Shown: positions 1 through 9,470, numbered from the stretch's first letter. The stretch is 64,000 nt of DNA from NCEH01 sp043195095 (GCF_043195095.1 NZ_JBAFWN010000002.1); one strand, 5' to 3'. The notes: generated by a model from the letters alone, not told the origin. Made by a program: numbers and translations.

Positions 1-522
1 CCCGCCCAGCGCATCCGCCAGCTTCTCCGCCAATGCGGCATCGGCGGCGGCGAGCGTCACCGCCGTCGGCAGCCCGGCCGCAACGTCATGGGCGAAGCTC
101 GGGCCGGAGAGCACCGCCGCGCGGCCGTGCGGCAGGGCTGCGGCAATCACCTCGCTCATGAAGGCGCCGGTTCCGCGCTCGATCCCCTTGGCGCAGGACA
201 CCAGCGGCGTTCCCGCCGCGATTGACGGACCAAGCTCCGCCAGCACCGCCCGCAGCGCCTGCGCCGGCACCACCAGCAGCAGCGCGTCACAGGCGATGAG
301 ATCGTCGCGCCGCGCGGTCACGTGCACGCCCGGTTCGAGCGCAATGCCCGGCAGGCCGCGCACATTCTCGCGCCGCGCCTCCATGTCCGCCGCCTGATCC
401 GCATTGCGCGCGTAGAGCGTTACGCTGCGCCCGGCCCGCGCCGCCACATTGGCGAGAGCCGTGCCCCACGCGCCGGCCCCCACCACGCCGATGCGGGAAA
501 AAGCGGTTGTCGCCTGCGCCAT
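1..522 (-). CDS. gpsA: Glycerol-3-phosphate dehydrogenase [NAD(P)+], N-terminal part
   Basis: Reduces dihydroxyacetone phosphate to sn-glycerol 3-phosphate in the cytoplasm for phospholipid synthesis. The visible part begins MAQATTAFSRIGVVGAGAWG, carrying the N-terminal Rossmann GxGxxG-type loop followed by TALANVA. Further on are the VPAQALR and SCAKGIE segments and a SGPSFA stretch typical of the family. The gene runs off the left edge, so the C-terminal substrate-binding domain is not seen. The ATG at 522 lies 18 bases after the tsaD stop, so the two genes are probably co-transcribed, an arrangement common in rhizobia. Family assignment is secure; only completeness is unknown. Confidence 0.95.
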   Translation of the reverse strand, partial: MAQATTAFSRIGVVGAGAWGTALANVAARAGRSVTLYARNADQAADMEARRENVRGLPGIALEPGVHVTARRDDLIACDALLLVVPAQALRAVLAELGPSIAAGTPLVSCAKGIERGTGAFMSEVIAAALPHGRAAVLSGPSFAHDVAAGLPTAVTLAAADAALAEKLADALGG

Positions 523-540
523 GTCTCTCAGGCCTCTCTC

Positions 541-1602
541 TCAGGCCTTGGCGCCGGTGGAGGCGGGGTCGAGCGGCCAGCGGGCGCGCGGGCTGATGCT
601 CAAAGGATCGGTGAGCCCGCGCGAGAGCCGCTCGGCCCCCGCCCAGGCGATCATGGCGCCGTTGTCGGTGCACAATTCCGGCGGCGGTACCGCCATGCGC
701 GTGCCGAGATCCACCGCCGTGCGCTGGAGCGCCTCGCGGATCGCGGCATTCGCGCCGACTCCGCCGGCTACCACCAGCGCGGTCGGCCCGCAGCCGACCA
801 GATCGCGGAACGCCCGCGCGCCGGCGCGCACCCGGTCGGCGATCAGATCCACCACCGCCGCCTGGAACGAGGCGCACAGGTCATACACATCCTGGTCCGA
901 CAGGGGGGCGAGGCGATCGGCCTCCAGCCGCACGGCGGTCTTCAGGCCCGACAGGGAGAAATCCGGTTCGCGCCGGCCCAGCATGGGCCGGGGAAAGGCG
1001 AAGCGGTGGGCATCGCCCAGCAGCGCCATCTGCTCCACCTGCGGCCCGCCGGGATACGGCAGGCTCAGCATTTTCGCCACCTTGTCGAAGGCTTCGCCCA
1101 CCGCATCGTCGAGCGTGGTGCCAAGCCGGCGATACCGGCCGATATCCTCCACCGCCAGCAATTGGGTGTGCCCGCCGGAGACCAGCAGCAGCAGATAGGG
1201 AAAGGCGACGCCGTCGGTGAGGCGCGCGGTGAGCGCATGCGCCTCCAGATGGTTCACCGCCACCAGCGGGCGGCGCGTGGACAAGGCGATGGCCTTGGCG
1301 GTGGTGAGGCCGACGATGACGCCGCCGATCAGGCCGGGACCTGCGGCGGCAGCCACGGCGGCGAGATTCGCGAAGTTCAGCCCCGCCGCGCGCATGGCCT
1401 CCGCGATGACGACATCGAGCACTTCCACATGGGCGCGGGCGGCGATTTCCGGTACCACGCCGCCATAGGGGGAATGCTCCTCGACCTGGGTGCGGATCAC
1501 GTTGGCGAGCACGTGGCCAGCCCCGGACGGCGAGCGCGCGACCACGGCCGCCGAGGTTTCGTCGCACGTGGTCTCGATGCCGAGCACCAGCAGATCCGCC
1601 AC
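541..1602 (-). CDS. tsaD: tRNA N6-adenosine threonylcarbamoyltransferase TsaD
   Basis: Transfers the threonylcarbamoyl group to A37 of ANN-decoding tRNAs, working with TsaB and TsaE in the cytoplasm. The 353-residue product has the ASKHA-fold start LVLGIETTCDET. A metal-binding HLEAH motif lies near residues 115-120, followed by LLVSGGHTQL and a C-terminal GGVGAN segment. I chose the GTG at 1602 because GGAGG lies five bases upstream and the homologous N-terminus starts there. A longer reading frame upstream has no family similarity. It is divergent from hemC and lies upstream of gpsA. The window also holds tsaC (34766), which supplies the threonylcarbamoyl-AMP substrate. Confidence 0.97.
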   Translation of the reverse strand: MADLLVLGIETTCDETSAAVVARSPSGAGHVLANVIRTQVEEHSPYGGVVPEIAARAHVEVLDVVIAEAMRAAGLNFANLAAVAAAAGPGLIGGVIVGLTTAKAIALSTRRPLVAVNHLEAHALTARLTDGVAFPYLLLLVSGGHTQLLAVEDIGRYRRLGTTLDDAVGEAFDKVAKMLSLPYPGGPQVEQMALLGDAHRFAFPRPMLGRREPDFSLSGLKTAVRLEADRLAPLSDQDVYDLCASFQAAVVDLIADRVRAGARAFRDLVGCGPTALVVAGGVGANAAIREALQRTAVDLGTRMAVPPPELCTDNGAMIAWAGAERLSRGLTDPLSISPRARWPLDPASTGAKA

Positions 1603-1699
1603 TTTATCCTCCAGACCGGCGCCTGCGCCGGGGGTCGCGCGGCCTGCGCCGCCACGCCGCTCTATGCCATCGCGATTCCGGCTATCATTGTACGCGCCA

Positions 1700-2686
1700 A
1701 TGACACAAGAGACGAACCCCTCCCCCATGTCCTCATCCGAGTCCTCTTCCGCCGCGTCGTCCGCCCCCGCGCCCCGCCTTGCCATCGGCACCCGTGGCAG
1801 CGCACTGGCGCTGTGGCAGGCCCATGCCGTGCGCGACGCCTTGGCCGCGGCCCTGGGCCGCCCGGCGGACAGCATCGCCATCGAGATCATCCGCACCTCG
1901 GGCGATGCGATCCAGGATCGCGCGCTCTCCGAAGCCGGCGGCAAGGGGCTGTTCACCAAGGAGATCGAGGAAGCGCTGCTCGACGGGCGCATCGACCTTG
2001 CGGTGCATTCGGCCAAGGATGTGGCGACCTATCTGCCCGACGGCCTGCATCTGGCCGGCTATCTGCCCCGCGCCGACGTGCGCGACGCGCTGATCCTGCG
2101 CGAGGGCGCGGGCCTGTCCGACCTCAAGCCCGGGGCCATCATCGGTACCGCCTCGCTGCGGCGCGAGGCGCAGTTGCGGCGCAAGCGGCCGGACCTCCAG
2201 GTGCAATTGCTGCGCGGCAATGTGCAGACGCGCCTCTCCAAGGTGCGCTCCGGCACGTTCGACGGCACCTTGCTGGCGCTCGCCGGCCTCACCCGGCTCG
2301 GGCTCGCCCATGAGGCGAGCGTGATTCTCGGTACGGACGATTTCCTGCCCGCCGTGGGCCAGGGCGCGGTCGCCATCGAGTGCCGGATCTCGGACGAAGC
2401 CACCAATGCCGCCATCGCCGCCATCACCTGCCGCGCCACCGGCATCGCGCTCGAAGCCGAGCGCGCCTTCCTCGCCGCATTGGACGGCTCCTGCCGCACG
2501 CCCATCGCCGCGCTCGCGACCTTGGACGGGGAGCGCGTGCGCCTGCGCGGCCTGGTGCTCTCGCCCGACGGGCGCGATGCCGCCGAGGCCGATTCCAGCG
2601 CGCCCGCCGCCGACGCCGCGCGGCTGGGCGCCGATTTGGGCGCGCGATTGCGCACCAGCGCGCCTGCGCGGGCGCTCGGCCTGTAA
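1700..2686 (+). CDS. hemC: Hydroxymethylbilane synthase (porphobilinogen deaminase)
   Basis: Polymerises four porphobilinogen units into hydroxymethylbilane, the precursor of all tetrapyrroles. The 328-residue protein begins its domain with RLAIGTRGSALALWQ. It carries the substrate-binding RTSGD and HSAKD segments and IGTASLRR. The Cys at about residue 265, in DGSCRTPIAA, anchors the dipyrromethane cofactor. Length fits the family once a short Ser/Pro-rich N-terminal tail is allowed for. The ATG at 1727 is an equally possible start because neither has a clear ribosome site. First gene of a run with hemD, a Mic60-like gene and hemY. Confidence 0.96.
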   Translation: MTQETNPSPMSSSESSSAASSAPAPRLAIGTRGSALALWQAHAVRDALAAALGRPADSIAIEIIRTSGDAIQDRALSEAGGKGLFTKEIEEALLDGRIDLAVHSAKDVATYLPDGLHLAGYLPRADVRDALILREGAGLSDLKPGAIIGTASLRREAQLRRKRPDLQVQLLRGNVQTRLSKVRSGTFDGTLLALAGLTRLGLAHEASVILGTDDFLPAVGQGAVAIECRISDEATNAAIAAITCRATGIALEAERAFLAALDGSCRTPIAALATLDGERVRLRGLVLSPDGRDAAEADSSAPAADAARLGADLGARLRTSAPARALGL

Positions 2687-2699
2687 AGCGCGCCCGCGC

Positions 2700-3437
2700 A
2701 TGTCCCTCCCCGCCACCCCGCCCCCCACCTCGGGTTCCCGGCGCATCCTGCTGACCCGCCCGGAACCCGGCGCGGCGCGCACGCGGGCGCGGCTCGAGGC
2801 GATGGGGCACAATGTGGTGGTCGATCCCATGCTGCGGTTGCAGGAAACCGGCGCGCCGCTACCGCGCGGGCCGTTCTCCGCCCTCGCCTTCACGAGTTCC
2901 CATGGGGTGCGGGCGCTGGCCGCGCGGCCGCAGGCGAGCGCGCTGCGCGGCTTGCCGGTATTCACCGTGGGCGCGCGCACCGGCGCGCAGGCGCGGGCAG
3001 CGGGCTTTACCCATGTGATCGAGGCGGAGGGGAACGTGGAGGCGCTCGCCGCCCTCCTCGGCGCCCGCCTCGCGCCCGGCGCCCGCATCCTCCACGCCGC
3101 CGGCGCCGACCGCGCGGGCGATCTCGCCACCTTGCTCGGCCGGCACCATCTGGCGGTCGCGCTGTGCGTGCTCTACGCGATGAGGCCGGCGCAAAAGCTT
3201 GCGGATGCAACGCGCCAGGCGCTGATCGAGGGCCGGCTCGACACCGCTTTGCATTATTCGACGCGCAGCGCCCAAACCCTGCTTCATTGCGTCGCTACGG
3301 ACGGCATTAAGGAACTCTTACGGGCTTTAAGGCACTTGTGCTTGTCGTCGGCCATCGCCGCGCCGCTGGCCGCTGCCGGCTGCACGGTGCAGATCGCCGA
3401 GGCGGCCGAAGAGGACGCGCTGCTGACTTTGCTGTAA
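2700..3437 (+). CDS. hemD: Uroporphyrinogen-III synthase
   Basis: Cyclises hydroxymethylbilane with inversion of ring D to give uroporphyrinogen III. HemD sequences diverge strongly. The call rests on the RRILLTRPEPGAARTRARL opening typical of the family, the FTSSHGVRAL segment, the later HYSTRSAQTLL segment, the 245-residue length, and the position directly after hemC. The ATG is 13 bases beyond the hemC stop, consistent with one transcript. The region around GIKELLRALRHLCLSS near the C-terminus replaces the usual short active-site loop. Otherwise nothing unusual. Confidence 0.93.
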   Translation: MSLPATPPPTSGSRRILLTRPEPGAARTRARLEAMGHNVVVDPMLRLQETGAPLPRGPFSALAFTSSHGVRALAARPQASALRGLPVFTVGARTGAQARAAGFTHVIEAEGNVEALAALLGARLAPGARILHAAGADRAGDLATLLGRHHLAVALCVLYAMRPAQKLADATRQALIEGRLDTALHYSTRSAQTLLHCVATDGIKELLRALRHLCLSSAIAAPLAAAGCTVQIAEAAEEDALLTLL

Positions 3438-3514
3438 GGCAGAGGCAAGCTGCCGGCCGATCGCGGTCAAACATTGTCACCGGCCCGCCGGGAACCAAGA
3501 ATACGAGGAGGCCC

Positions 3515-4873
3515 ATGGCGCACGACGATCCGACCCGCGAGGATACGGCCCGTCCGAAGGCGGACCCGGCCATCGCCTCTCCCGCGACCGGCCCCGCCGA
3601 AGGGGACGCAGCGCTGGCGACGGCGGAAGGCGCCGCAGGCCCCGCAGCCGCGCACGAGACCCCGCCGCCCGCGCAGGTCGACGCGCACGTCGACGCGCCC
3701 ATGACGCCTTCCGCGAGCGGACCTGGCGCCGAGGCCACGCCCCGCGCCGCGCCCGACGGCACCATGGACGATCCCCTGCCCCCCGCGCCGCCAGAACCCG
3801 GCGAAGAAGCGCGCGCGGACGCGCCGGGCACAGATGCGCCCAAGGCCGCCGAAGAGACCGCCGACGAGGCTGCCTTCGAATCGGCCCAGCCCATGCTGAT
3901 CCCGCCGCCCGCTCCCGCCGCGCGCGGCGCATCGCCCTGGCTCGCGCTGCTGCTCGGCATGGTCGGCGGCGCCGTGGTCGCCGGACTGGTGGTCTATGGC
4001 CTGGCCTCCCGCTTGGGAACGGTGCAGGTCAGCGACGAGATTCAACCCCTGACCGCCCGCATTTCCACGCTCGAAGCGCGCGGCGCCGCCGATCCGCGCG
4101 CCGTTGCGGCCCTGACCCAGCGGGTGGACAAGATCGAGGCGGCAGCCGCCCAGCAACCCTCGCCGGAACAGCAGCGCGCCGCGACCGCCCAGGTGCAGGC
4201 CGACATCGCCAGCTTGCGTACCGGGCAGCAGAGCCTGCAGGGCGCTGTGAAGGACGCGGCGACCGCCGCCGCCGGCGCCGCCCAGCAGGTGACCGCCCTC
4301 GGCACCCGCATCGACCAGTCCGCCGCCGCCGCGGCCTCCACCAGCCGCGCGGCCGCCGCCATCGCGGTGCTGGCGGTGCTGAACGATGCCATCGTTTCCG
4401 GCCGTCCGTTCGCCGCCGAGCTTGACGCCGCACGCGCCGTGCTCGGCGCCACCGCGGGCACGCTCGACCCCTTCGCCGAAGTGGCGAGCGTCGGTTTTTC
4501 GCCGCCGGCGAAGCTCGCGAGCCGGCTGCAGCAGGTCGCCGCCGAGGCGGCATCTGGAGCCCCGGCGGAAGGGACATCCACGGCCGGGAGCGTGGTCAAT
4601 CGCCTTCTGTCCAGCGCCGAAAGCCTGGTGAAGGTGCGCCCCGCCGACACCGCGCCCACGCCTGAGGTCCAGGCGACACTCGACCAGGCGCTCGCCGCTT
4701 TGCGCGCCGGGGATTTCGACACCGCGCTCGCGCGGCTCGATGCACTGCCGCAGGGAACGAAGGACAAGCTCAAGTCCCTGATCGCCGAGATCCAGCAGCG
4801 CCGGAACGCAGCCAATGCGGTCGGCGCGCTCTATCTCCAGGCCCTCGCCGCCATTTCAGGGAAAGTGCCGTGA
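3515..4873 (+). CDS. Mitofilin/Mic60-like inner-membrane protein (COG4223 type)
   Basis: The 452-residue protein has an acidic, Pro/Ala-rich cytoplasmic region (about 1-138). One transmembrane segment follows at about 139-163 (SPWLALLLGMVGGAVVAG). An Ala/Gln-rich predicted coiled coil spans about 170-290, and a C-terminal helical domain ends in the family's Mic60-like core. Bacterial relatives encoded beside hemY in alphaproteobacteria are regarded as the ancestors of mitochondrial Mic60 and shape intracytoplasmic membranes; that role here is inferred from family and neighbours. GGAGG lies just upstream of the chosen ATG. Its stop overlaps the hemY start by four bases, so translation is probably coupled. 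Confidence 0.85.
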   Translation: MAHDDPTREDTARPKADPAIASPATGPAEGDAALATAEGAAGPAAAHETPPPAQVDAHVDAPMTPSASGPGAEATPRAAPDGTMDDPLPPAPPEPGEEARADAPGTDAPKAAEETADEAAFESAQPMLIPPPAPAARGASPWLALLLGMVGGAVVAGLVVYGLASRLGTVQVSDEIQPLTARISTLEARGAADPRAVAALTQRVDKIEAAAAQQPSPEQQRAATAQVQADIASLRTGQQSLQGAVKDAATAAAGAAQQVTALGTRIDQSAAAAASTSRAAAAIAVLAVLNDAIVSGRPFAAELDAARAVLGATAGTLDPFAEVASVGFSPPAKLASRLQQVAAEAASGAPAEGTSTAGSVVNRLLSSAESLVKVRPADTAPTPEVQATLDQALAALRAGDFDTALARLDALPQGTKDKLKSLIAEIQQRRNAANAVGALYLQALAAISGKVP

Positions 4874-6456
4874 TCCGTCTCGTCATCCTCCTCGCCCTGC
4901 TCGCCGCCGTCGCGTTCGGCGCCTCCTGGCTCGCCGACCGGCCGGGCGAGATCACCATGGTCTGGCAAGGCTGGCGCCTGGAAACCAGCGTGCCCGTGGC
5001 GCTGGCCGCGCTCGCCTTGTTCAGCGGCGTTCTGCTGCTGGTGTGGCGGCTGATTTCGCTGCTGTTGTCCTCGCCGCGCCTCATCGCCCGCTTTTCGCGC
5101 CGCCGGCGCCGGGAAAAGGGCTGGGCCGCCGTGTCGCGTGGCCTGCTCGCCATCGGCGCGGGCAATGGCACGGAAGCCAAGAAAGCCAGCCAGGACGCCG
5201 CCCGCCTGCTGCCGCACGAGCCGCTCACCCATCTTCTGGCGGCCCAGACCGCCCAGTTCGAGGGCGACCCGGAACTGGCGCGGGCGAGCTTCCGCCTGAT
5301 GCTGGAATCCCCCGACACCCGCCTGCTCGCCCTGCGCGGCCTGCATATGGAAGCGCGCCGCGCCGGCGATCTTGCCGCCGCGCGCCTGCTGGCGGAACAG
5401 GCGACCGAACAGGCCCCGGCGCTCGCCTGGGCGGCCGATGCCGTGATCGAGGCGCGCTGCGCGGAAGGCGATTATCCCGGCGCCCGCGCGGTGCTGGAAA
5501 AGCAGATGGCGGCGAAGGGCATCGACAAGGTGCAGCACCGCCGCCGCCGCGCGATCCTGCTCGCCGCCGAGGCCATGGCGGTGGAAATCTCCGATCCGCC
5601 GGTGGCCAAGGAACGCGCGCTCGAAGCCGTGCGCCTCGCCCCGACGCTGGTGCCCGCCGCCGCCGTGGCCGGCCGGCTGCTGGGATCGAGCGGGGAATTG
5701 AAGAAGGCGCTCAAGATCGTCGAGGCCGCCTATGCCACGACGCCCCATCCCGAACTGGCCGAAGTCGCCGCCCATCTGCGGCCGGGCGATGCCGCGCTCG
5801 ACCGGCTGAAGCGCATCCGCCTGCTCGCGGCCAAGGCGCCGGCGCACCCGGAAAGCGCGATCGCGCTTGCCCACGCCTGCATCGACGCGCTGGAATTCGG
5901 CGAGGCGCGCGCCGTGCTCCAGCCCCTCGCGGCCGCGCCGACCCAGCGCATCTGCCTGCTGATGGCGGAGCTGGAAGCAAGCGAACACGGCGATATCGGC
6001 AAGGCGCGCGAATGGGCCGCCCGGGCGGTCCGCGCCGCACGCGACCCCGCCTGGATCGCCGATGGCGTGGTGTCGGAGCAATGGGCGCCGCTCTCGCCGG
6101 TCACCGGCAAGCTCGACGCCTATGTGTGGGCCGTGCCGCCGGGCGTTGCCGCGACCCCGATCCTGGAGCATGAGGCCGAGCGCGTGCGCGCCGCCATCGC
6201 CGCCATTCCGCCCAAGCCCGTGGCCGCGCCCGAAGCGCCGCCGGCCGAAAGCAACGATGCGGCGGCCGAGCCCGCGACCAACGGCACCACCGCACCGGCC
6301 CATACACCCGAGGCAACCAAGAGCGAAGTTGCGAAGGTGGAAACGCCCAAGGCGCAGCCCCTCGTCGCGCTGCCGCCGCTGCCGGACGATCCCGGCCCGG
6401 AGCAGCTCGACGACGAAGAGGCGCTCGCGCCCCGCGCGCGTCCCAGCGGCGTGTGA
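4870..6456 (+). CDS. hemY: HemY-type membrane TPR protein of the heme cluster
   Basis: Begins with GTG at 4870, sharing GTGA with the stop of the Mic60-like gene. Two transmembrane segments (about 2-22 and 41-66) form the HemY N-terminal domain. They are followed by a long helical-repeat (TPR-like) region to about residue 400, with repeated Ala-rich LAxxQT/AExx helices. A Pro/Ala/Thr-rich tail of about 90 residues follows. This is the proteobacterial HemY of unknown biochemical role that sits in heme operons. It is not the protoporphyrinogen oxidase called HemY in Gram-positive bacteria. The 528-residue length is normal for alphaproteobacteria. Confidence 0.9.
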   Translation: MIRLVILLALLAAVAFGASWLADRPGEITMVWQGWRLETSVPVALAALALFSGVLLLVWRLISLLLSSPRLIARFSRRRRREKGWAAVSRGLLAIGAGNGTEAKKASQDAARLLPHEPLTHLLAAQTAQFEGDPELARASFRLMLESPDTRLLALRGLHMEARRAGDLAAARLLAEQATEQAPALAWAADAVIEARCAEGDYPGARAVLEKQMAAKGIDKVQHRRRRAILLAAEAMAVEISDPPVAKERALEAVRLAPTLVPAAAVAGRLLGSSGELKKALKIVEAAYATTPHPELAEVAAHLRPGDAALDRLKRIRLLAAKAPAHPESAIALAHACIDALEFGEARAVLQPLAAAPTQRICLLMAELEASEHGDIGKAREWAARAVRAARDPAWIADGVVSEQWAPLSPVTGKLDAYVWAVPPGVAATPILEHEAERVRAAIAAIPPKPVAAPEAPPAESNDAAAEPATNGTTAPAHTPEATKSEVAKVETPKAQPLVALPPLPDDPGPEQLDDEEALAPRARPSGV

Positions 6457-6466
6457 GCAGGCGGGG

Positions 6467-7279
6467 GTGGGACGCGATCCTTATCCCCGCCGCATCGTCT
6501 GCCTCACCGAGGAGACGGTGGAGACGCTCTATCTACTGGGCGAGGACCACCGCATCGCCGGCGTGTCCGGCTATGCGGTGCGCCCGCCCCGCGTGCGCAA
6601 GGAAAAGCCCCGCGTGTCCGCCTTCGTCTCGGCGGACCTGCCCAAGATCCTCGCGCTCGCGCCGGACCTGGTGCTGGCCTTTTCCGATCTCCAGGCGGAT
6701 ATCGTCGCCGATCTCGCCCGCGCCGGGCTGGAGGTGCATGTCTTCAACCAGCGCAGCATCGACGGCATCTTCGCCATGATCGCGACGCTTTCGGCCCTTG
6801 TGGGCGCGGCCGAAAAGGGGGCCGCGCTCACCGCCGATCTGGACGCGCGGCTGGCTGCCGCGCGAACCCGTGCGGCGGCGCGAGAGGTGCGGCCCCGGGT
6901 CTATTTCGAGGAATGGGACGCGCCGATGATCTGCGGCATCAGCTGGGTGTCGCAATTGGTGGAAATCGCCGGCGGTCTCGACATTTTCGCCGACCGCGCC
7001 CATGGCCAAGCCGCCCGCGAACGCTTCGTTAGCGCGGAGGAGGTCATCGCGCAGGCGCCCGACATAGTCATCGGCTCCTGGTGCGGCAAGAAGTTCAATC
7101 CCGCCCGCTTCGCCGCCCGTCCGGGCTTCGCCGATCTTCCCGCCGTGCGCGCGGGGCGGCTGCACGAGATCAAGTCGAGCCTGATCCTGCAACCCGGCCC
7201 CGCCGCCCTCACCGACGGGCTGGATGCTCTGCTGGCACTATTCGATGGTTTTGAAGGCGCGCGGCTCCGCGCGTCCTGA
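6467..7279 (+). CDS. Periplasmic-binding-fold protein, BtuF/FhuD-like, apparently without signal peptide
   Basis: The 270-residue protein shows the helical-backbone metal/cobalamin binding fold: RRIVCLTEETVETLYLLGE, then VSADLPKILALAPDLVLAFS, and later SWVSQLVEIAGG and APDIVIGSW. Relatives deliver vitamin B12 or iron chelates to ABC importers. No hydrophobic export signal precedes the domain, and no permease or ATPase gene adjoins it, so a periplasmic transport role is doubtful. The GTG at 6467 is the best start, ten bases after the hemY stop. A longer upstream reading is only the hemY sequence in another frame. The ligand is unknown; a tetrapyrrole or cobalamin is a guess from context. Confidence 0.78.
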   Translation: MGRDPYPRRIVCLTEETVETLYLLGEDHRIAGVSGYAVRPPRVRKEKPRVSAFVSADLPKILALAPDLVLAFSDLQADIVADLARAGLEVHVFNQRSIDGIFAMIATLSALVGAAEKGAALTADLDARLAAARTRAAAREVRPRVYFEEWDAPMICGISWVSQLVEIAGGLDIFADRAHGQAARERFVSAEEVIAQAPDIVIGSWCGKKFNPARFAARPGFADLPAVRAGRLHEIKSSLILQPGPAALTDGLDALLALFDGFEGARLRAS

Positions 7280-7298
7280 GGGTTTTGCATTTGCGGGG

Positions 7299-7425
7299 TC
7301 CCCCTCACCCCGGCCCTCTCCCCGGGGGGAGAGGAGGCCGCGATGCGGCGGGTGGGCGCTTCACTTACCCCCAAAGCCAAAAGGCCCCCTCTCCCCGAGG
7401 GGGAGAGGGTTGGGGTGAGGGGGAG
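7299..7425. repeat. Paired REP-like hairpins (family A, copy 1)
   Basis: This fills most of the 298-base gap before lepA. Two GC-rich hairpins face each other. The left begins CCCCCTCACCCC and continues CCCTCTCCCC with a GGGGAGAGG partner. The right has CCCTCTCCCC paired with GGGGGAGAGGG and ends GGGGTGAGGGGG, the reverse complement of the left start. The same arrangement recurs at 44954-45112. Such BIME-like pairs between genes often act as transcript-end or mRNA-stability elements; that is inference. Confidence 0.85.
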
Positions 7426-7577
7426 AGCGCACGGACCCGCAGCGCACGCGCCGGCGCCCCTGGGGAAGCTTCCCGGCGTCCCGGAACCGCCGCGCCGGCC
7501 CCGCGCGCTCCCGGTGTGGCAGGTACAAAAGCCGCACGCGCCTTGTGGCTGCCGAATGCCGGTGCTATGCGGCGCGG

Positions 7578-9383
7578 ATGACCGCAACGCCGCAGACCCA
7601 TATCCGCAATTTTTCCATCGTCGCGCACATCGACCATGGCAAATCCACGCTCGCCGACCGGCTGATCCAGCTCACCGGCGGCTTGAGCGAACGCGAGATG
7701 ACCGAGCAAGTGCTCGACAATATGGATATCGAGCGCGAGCGCGGCATCACCATCAAGGCGCAGACCGTGCGCCTCTCCTACAAGGCCAAGGATGGGGAAA
7801 CCTATATCCTCAACCTCATCGACACCCCGGGCCATGTGGACTTCGCCTATGAGGTGAACCGATCGCTCGCCGCCGTGGAAGGCTCGCTGCTGGTGGTGGA
7901 CGCTTCCCAGGGGGTCGAGGCGCAGACATTGGCCAACGTCTATCAGGCCATCGACAACAATCACGACATCGTCCCGGTGCTCAACAAGATCGACCTGCCC
8001 GCCGCCGAGCCGGAAAAGGTGAAGGCGCAGATCGAGGATGTGATCGGCATCGACGCCTCCGGCGCCATCGGCATCTCGGCCAAGACCGGGCTCAACATCG
8101 ACCAAGTGCTGGAAGCCATCGTCACCCGCCTGCCGCCCCCGGTGGGCGACCGCGACGCGCCGCTGAAGGCGCTGCTGGTGGATTCTTGGTACGACACCTA
8201 TCTCGGCGTCGTGGTGCTGGTGCGCGTGGTCGACGGCGTGGTGAAGAAAGGCCAGCGCATCAAGATGATGCGCACCGGCGCCGCCTATGACATGGACCGC
8301 GTCGGCGTGTTCACCCCGAAAATGGTGGCCATGGAAAGCCTCGGCCCCGGCGAGATCGGCTTCCTCACCGGCTCCATCAAGGAAGTTGCGGAAACCCGCG
8401 TCGGCGACACCATCACGGATGAGAAGCGCCCCTGCGCCGAGCCCCTGCCCGGCTTCAAGCCGGCCCAGCCGGTGGTGTTCTGCGGCCTGTTTCCGGTGGA
8501 CGCCGCGGATTTCGAGGATCTGCGCGCCGCCATGGGCAAGCTGCGCCTGAACGACGCCAGCTTCTCCTTCGAAATGGAGACCTCGGCGGCGCTGGGCTTC
8601 GGCTTCCGCTGCGGGTTTCTGGGCCTCCTGCACCTGGAGATCATCCAGGAACGGCTGGAGCGCGAGTTCAACCTCGACCTGATCGCGACCGCCCCCTCCG
8701 TCATCTACGAGATGGAGATGAGCGACGGCACCACCATCGACCTGCACAACCCGGCCGACATGCCGGACGTGGTGAAGATCAAGGAAATCCGCGAGCCCTG
8801 GATCCGCGCCACCATCCTCACGCCGGACGATTATCTCGGCAGCGTGCTCAAGCTCTGCCAGGATCGGCGCGGCAACCAAATCGAGCTGACCTATGTGGGC
8901 GCGCGCGCCATGGTCACCTATGATCTGCCGCTGAACGAAGTGGTGTTTGATTTCTACGACCGGCTGAAGTCGATCTCGAAGGGCTATGCCTCGTTCGACT
9001 ACACCATCACGGATTATCGCGAGGGCGACCTCGTGAAGATGTCGATCCTGGTGAATGCCGAACCGGTGGACGCGCTCTCCATGCTGGTGCATCGCACCCG
9101 CGCCGACCATCGCGGCCGCGCCATGTGCGAGAAGCTGAAGGACCTGATCCCCCAGCATCTGTTCAACATCCCGATCCAGGCGGCCATCGGCGCCAAGGTG
9201 ATCGCCCGCGAGACCATCAAGGCCCTGCGCAAGGACGTGACCGCCAAATGCTACGGCGGCGACATTTCCAGAAAGCGCAAGCTGTTGGACAAGCAGAAGG
9301 AAGGCAAGAAGAAGATGCGCCAGTTCGGGCGCGTCGAAATTCCCCAGGAAGCCTTCATCGCCGCGCTCAAGATGGACGACTGA
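7578..9383 (+). CDS. lepA: Elongation factor 4 (ribosomal back-translocase)
   Basis: A 601-residue translational GTPase that binds stalled or mis-translocated ribosomes; it associates with the inner membrane under some conditions. The G1 motif AHIDHGKST begins near residue 16. DTPGHVDF (G3) and LNKIDLP (G4) follow, then EF-G-like domains. The LepA-specific C-terminal domain carries RKRKLLDKQKEGKKKMRQFG. The start at 7578 (MTATPQTHIRNFSIVAHID) fits the family; 11 extra upstream codons lack similarity. Ordinary in length and composition. Confidence 0.98.
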   Translation: MTATPQTHIRNFSIVAHIDHGKSTLADRLIQLTGGLSEREMTEQVLDNMDIERERGITIKAQTVRLSYKAKDGETYILNLIDTPGHVDFAYEVNRSLAAVEGSLLVVDASQGVEAQTLANVYQAIDNNHDIVPVLNKIDLPAAEPEKVKAQIEDVIGIDASGAIGISAKTGLNIDQVLEAIVTRLPPPVGDRDAPLKALLVDSWYDTYLGVVVLVRVVDGVVKKGQRIKMMRTGAAYDMDRVGVFTPKMVAMESLGPGEIGFLTGSIKEVAETRVGDTITDEKRPCAEPLPGFKPAQPVVFCGLFPVDAADFEDLRAAMGKLRLNDASFSFEMETSAALGFGFRCGFLGLLHLEIIQERLEREFNLDLIATAPSVIYEMEMSDGTTIDLHNPADMPDVVKIKEIREPWIRATILTPDDYLGSVLKLCQDRRGNQIELTYVGARAMVTYDLPLNEVVFDFYDRLKSISKGYASFDYTITDYREGDLVKMSILVNAEPVDALSMLVHRTRADHRGRAMCEKLKDLIPQHLFNIPIQAAIGAKVIARETIKALRKDVTAKCYGGDISRKRKLLDKQKEGKKKMRQFGRVEIPQEAFIAALKMDD

Positions 9384-9470
9384 GGTCTCCTTTTGCACAC
9401 GGCTTTGCTTTACGTAGGGAAATAAGGCACCGTTCCGGCGTCGGGAACAACCCGGCGACGGGAGGACGCC

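Noticed and set aside
4870..6456. HemY as protoporphyrinogen oxidase
   Set aside because: No FAD-binding GxGxxG start; the protein is a two-helix membrane anchor plus TPR-like repeats, the proteobacterial HemY of unknown activity.
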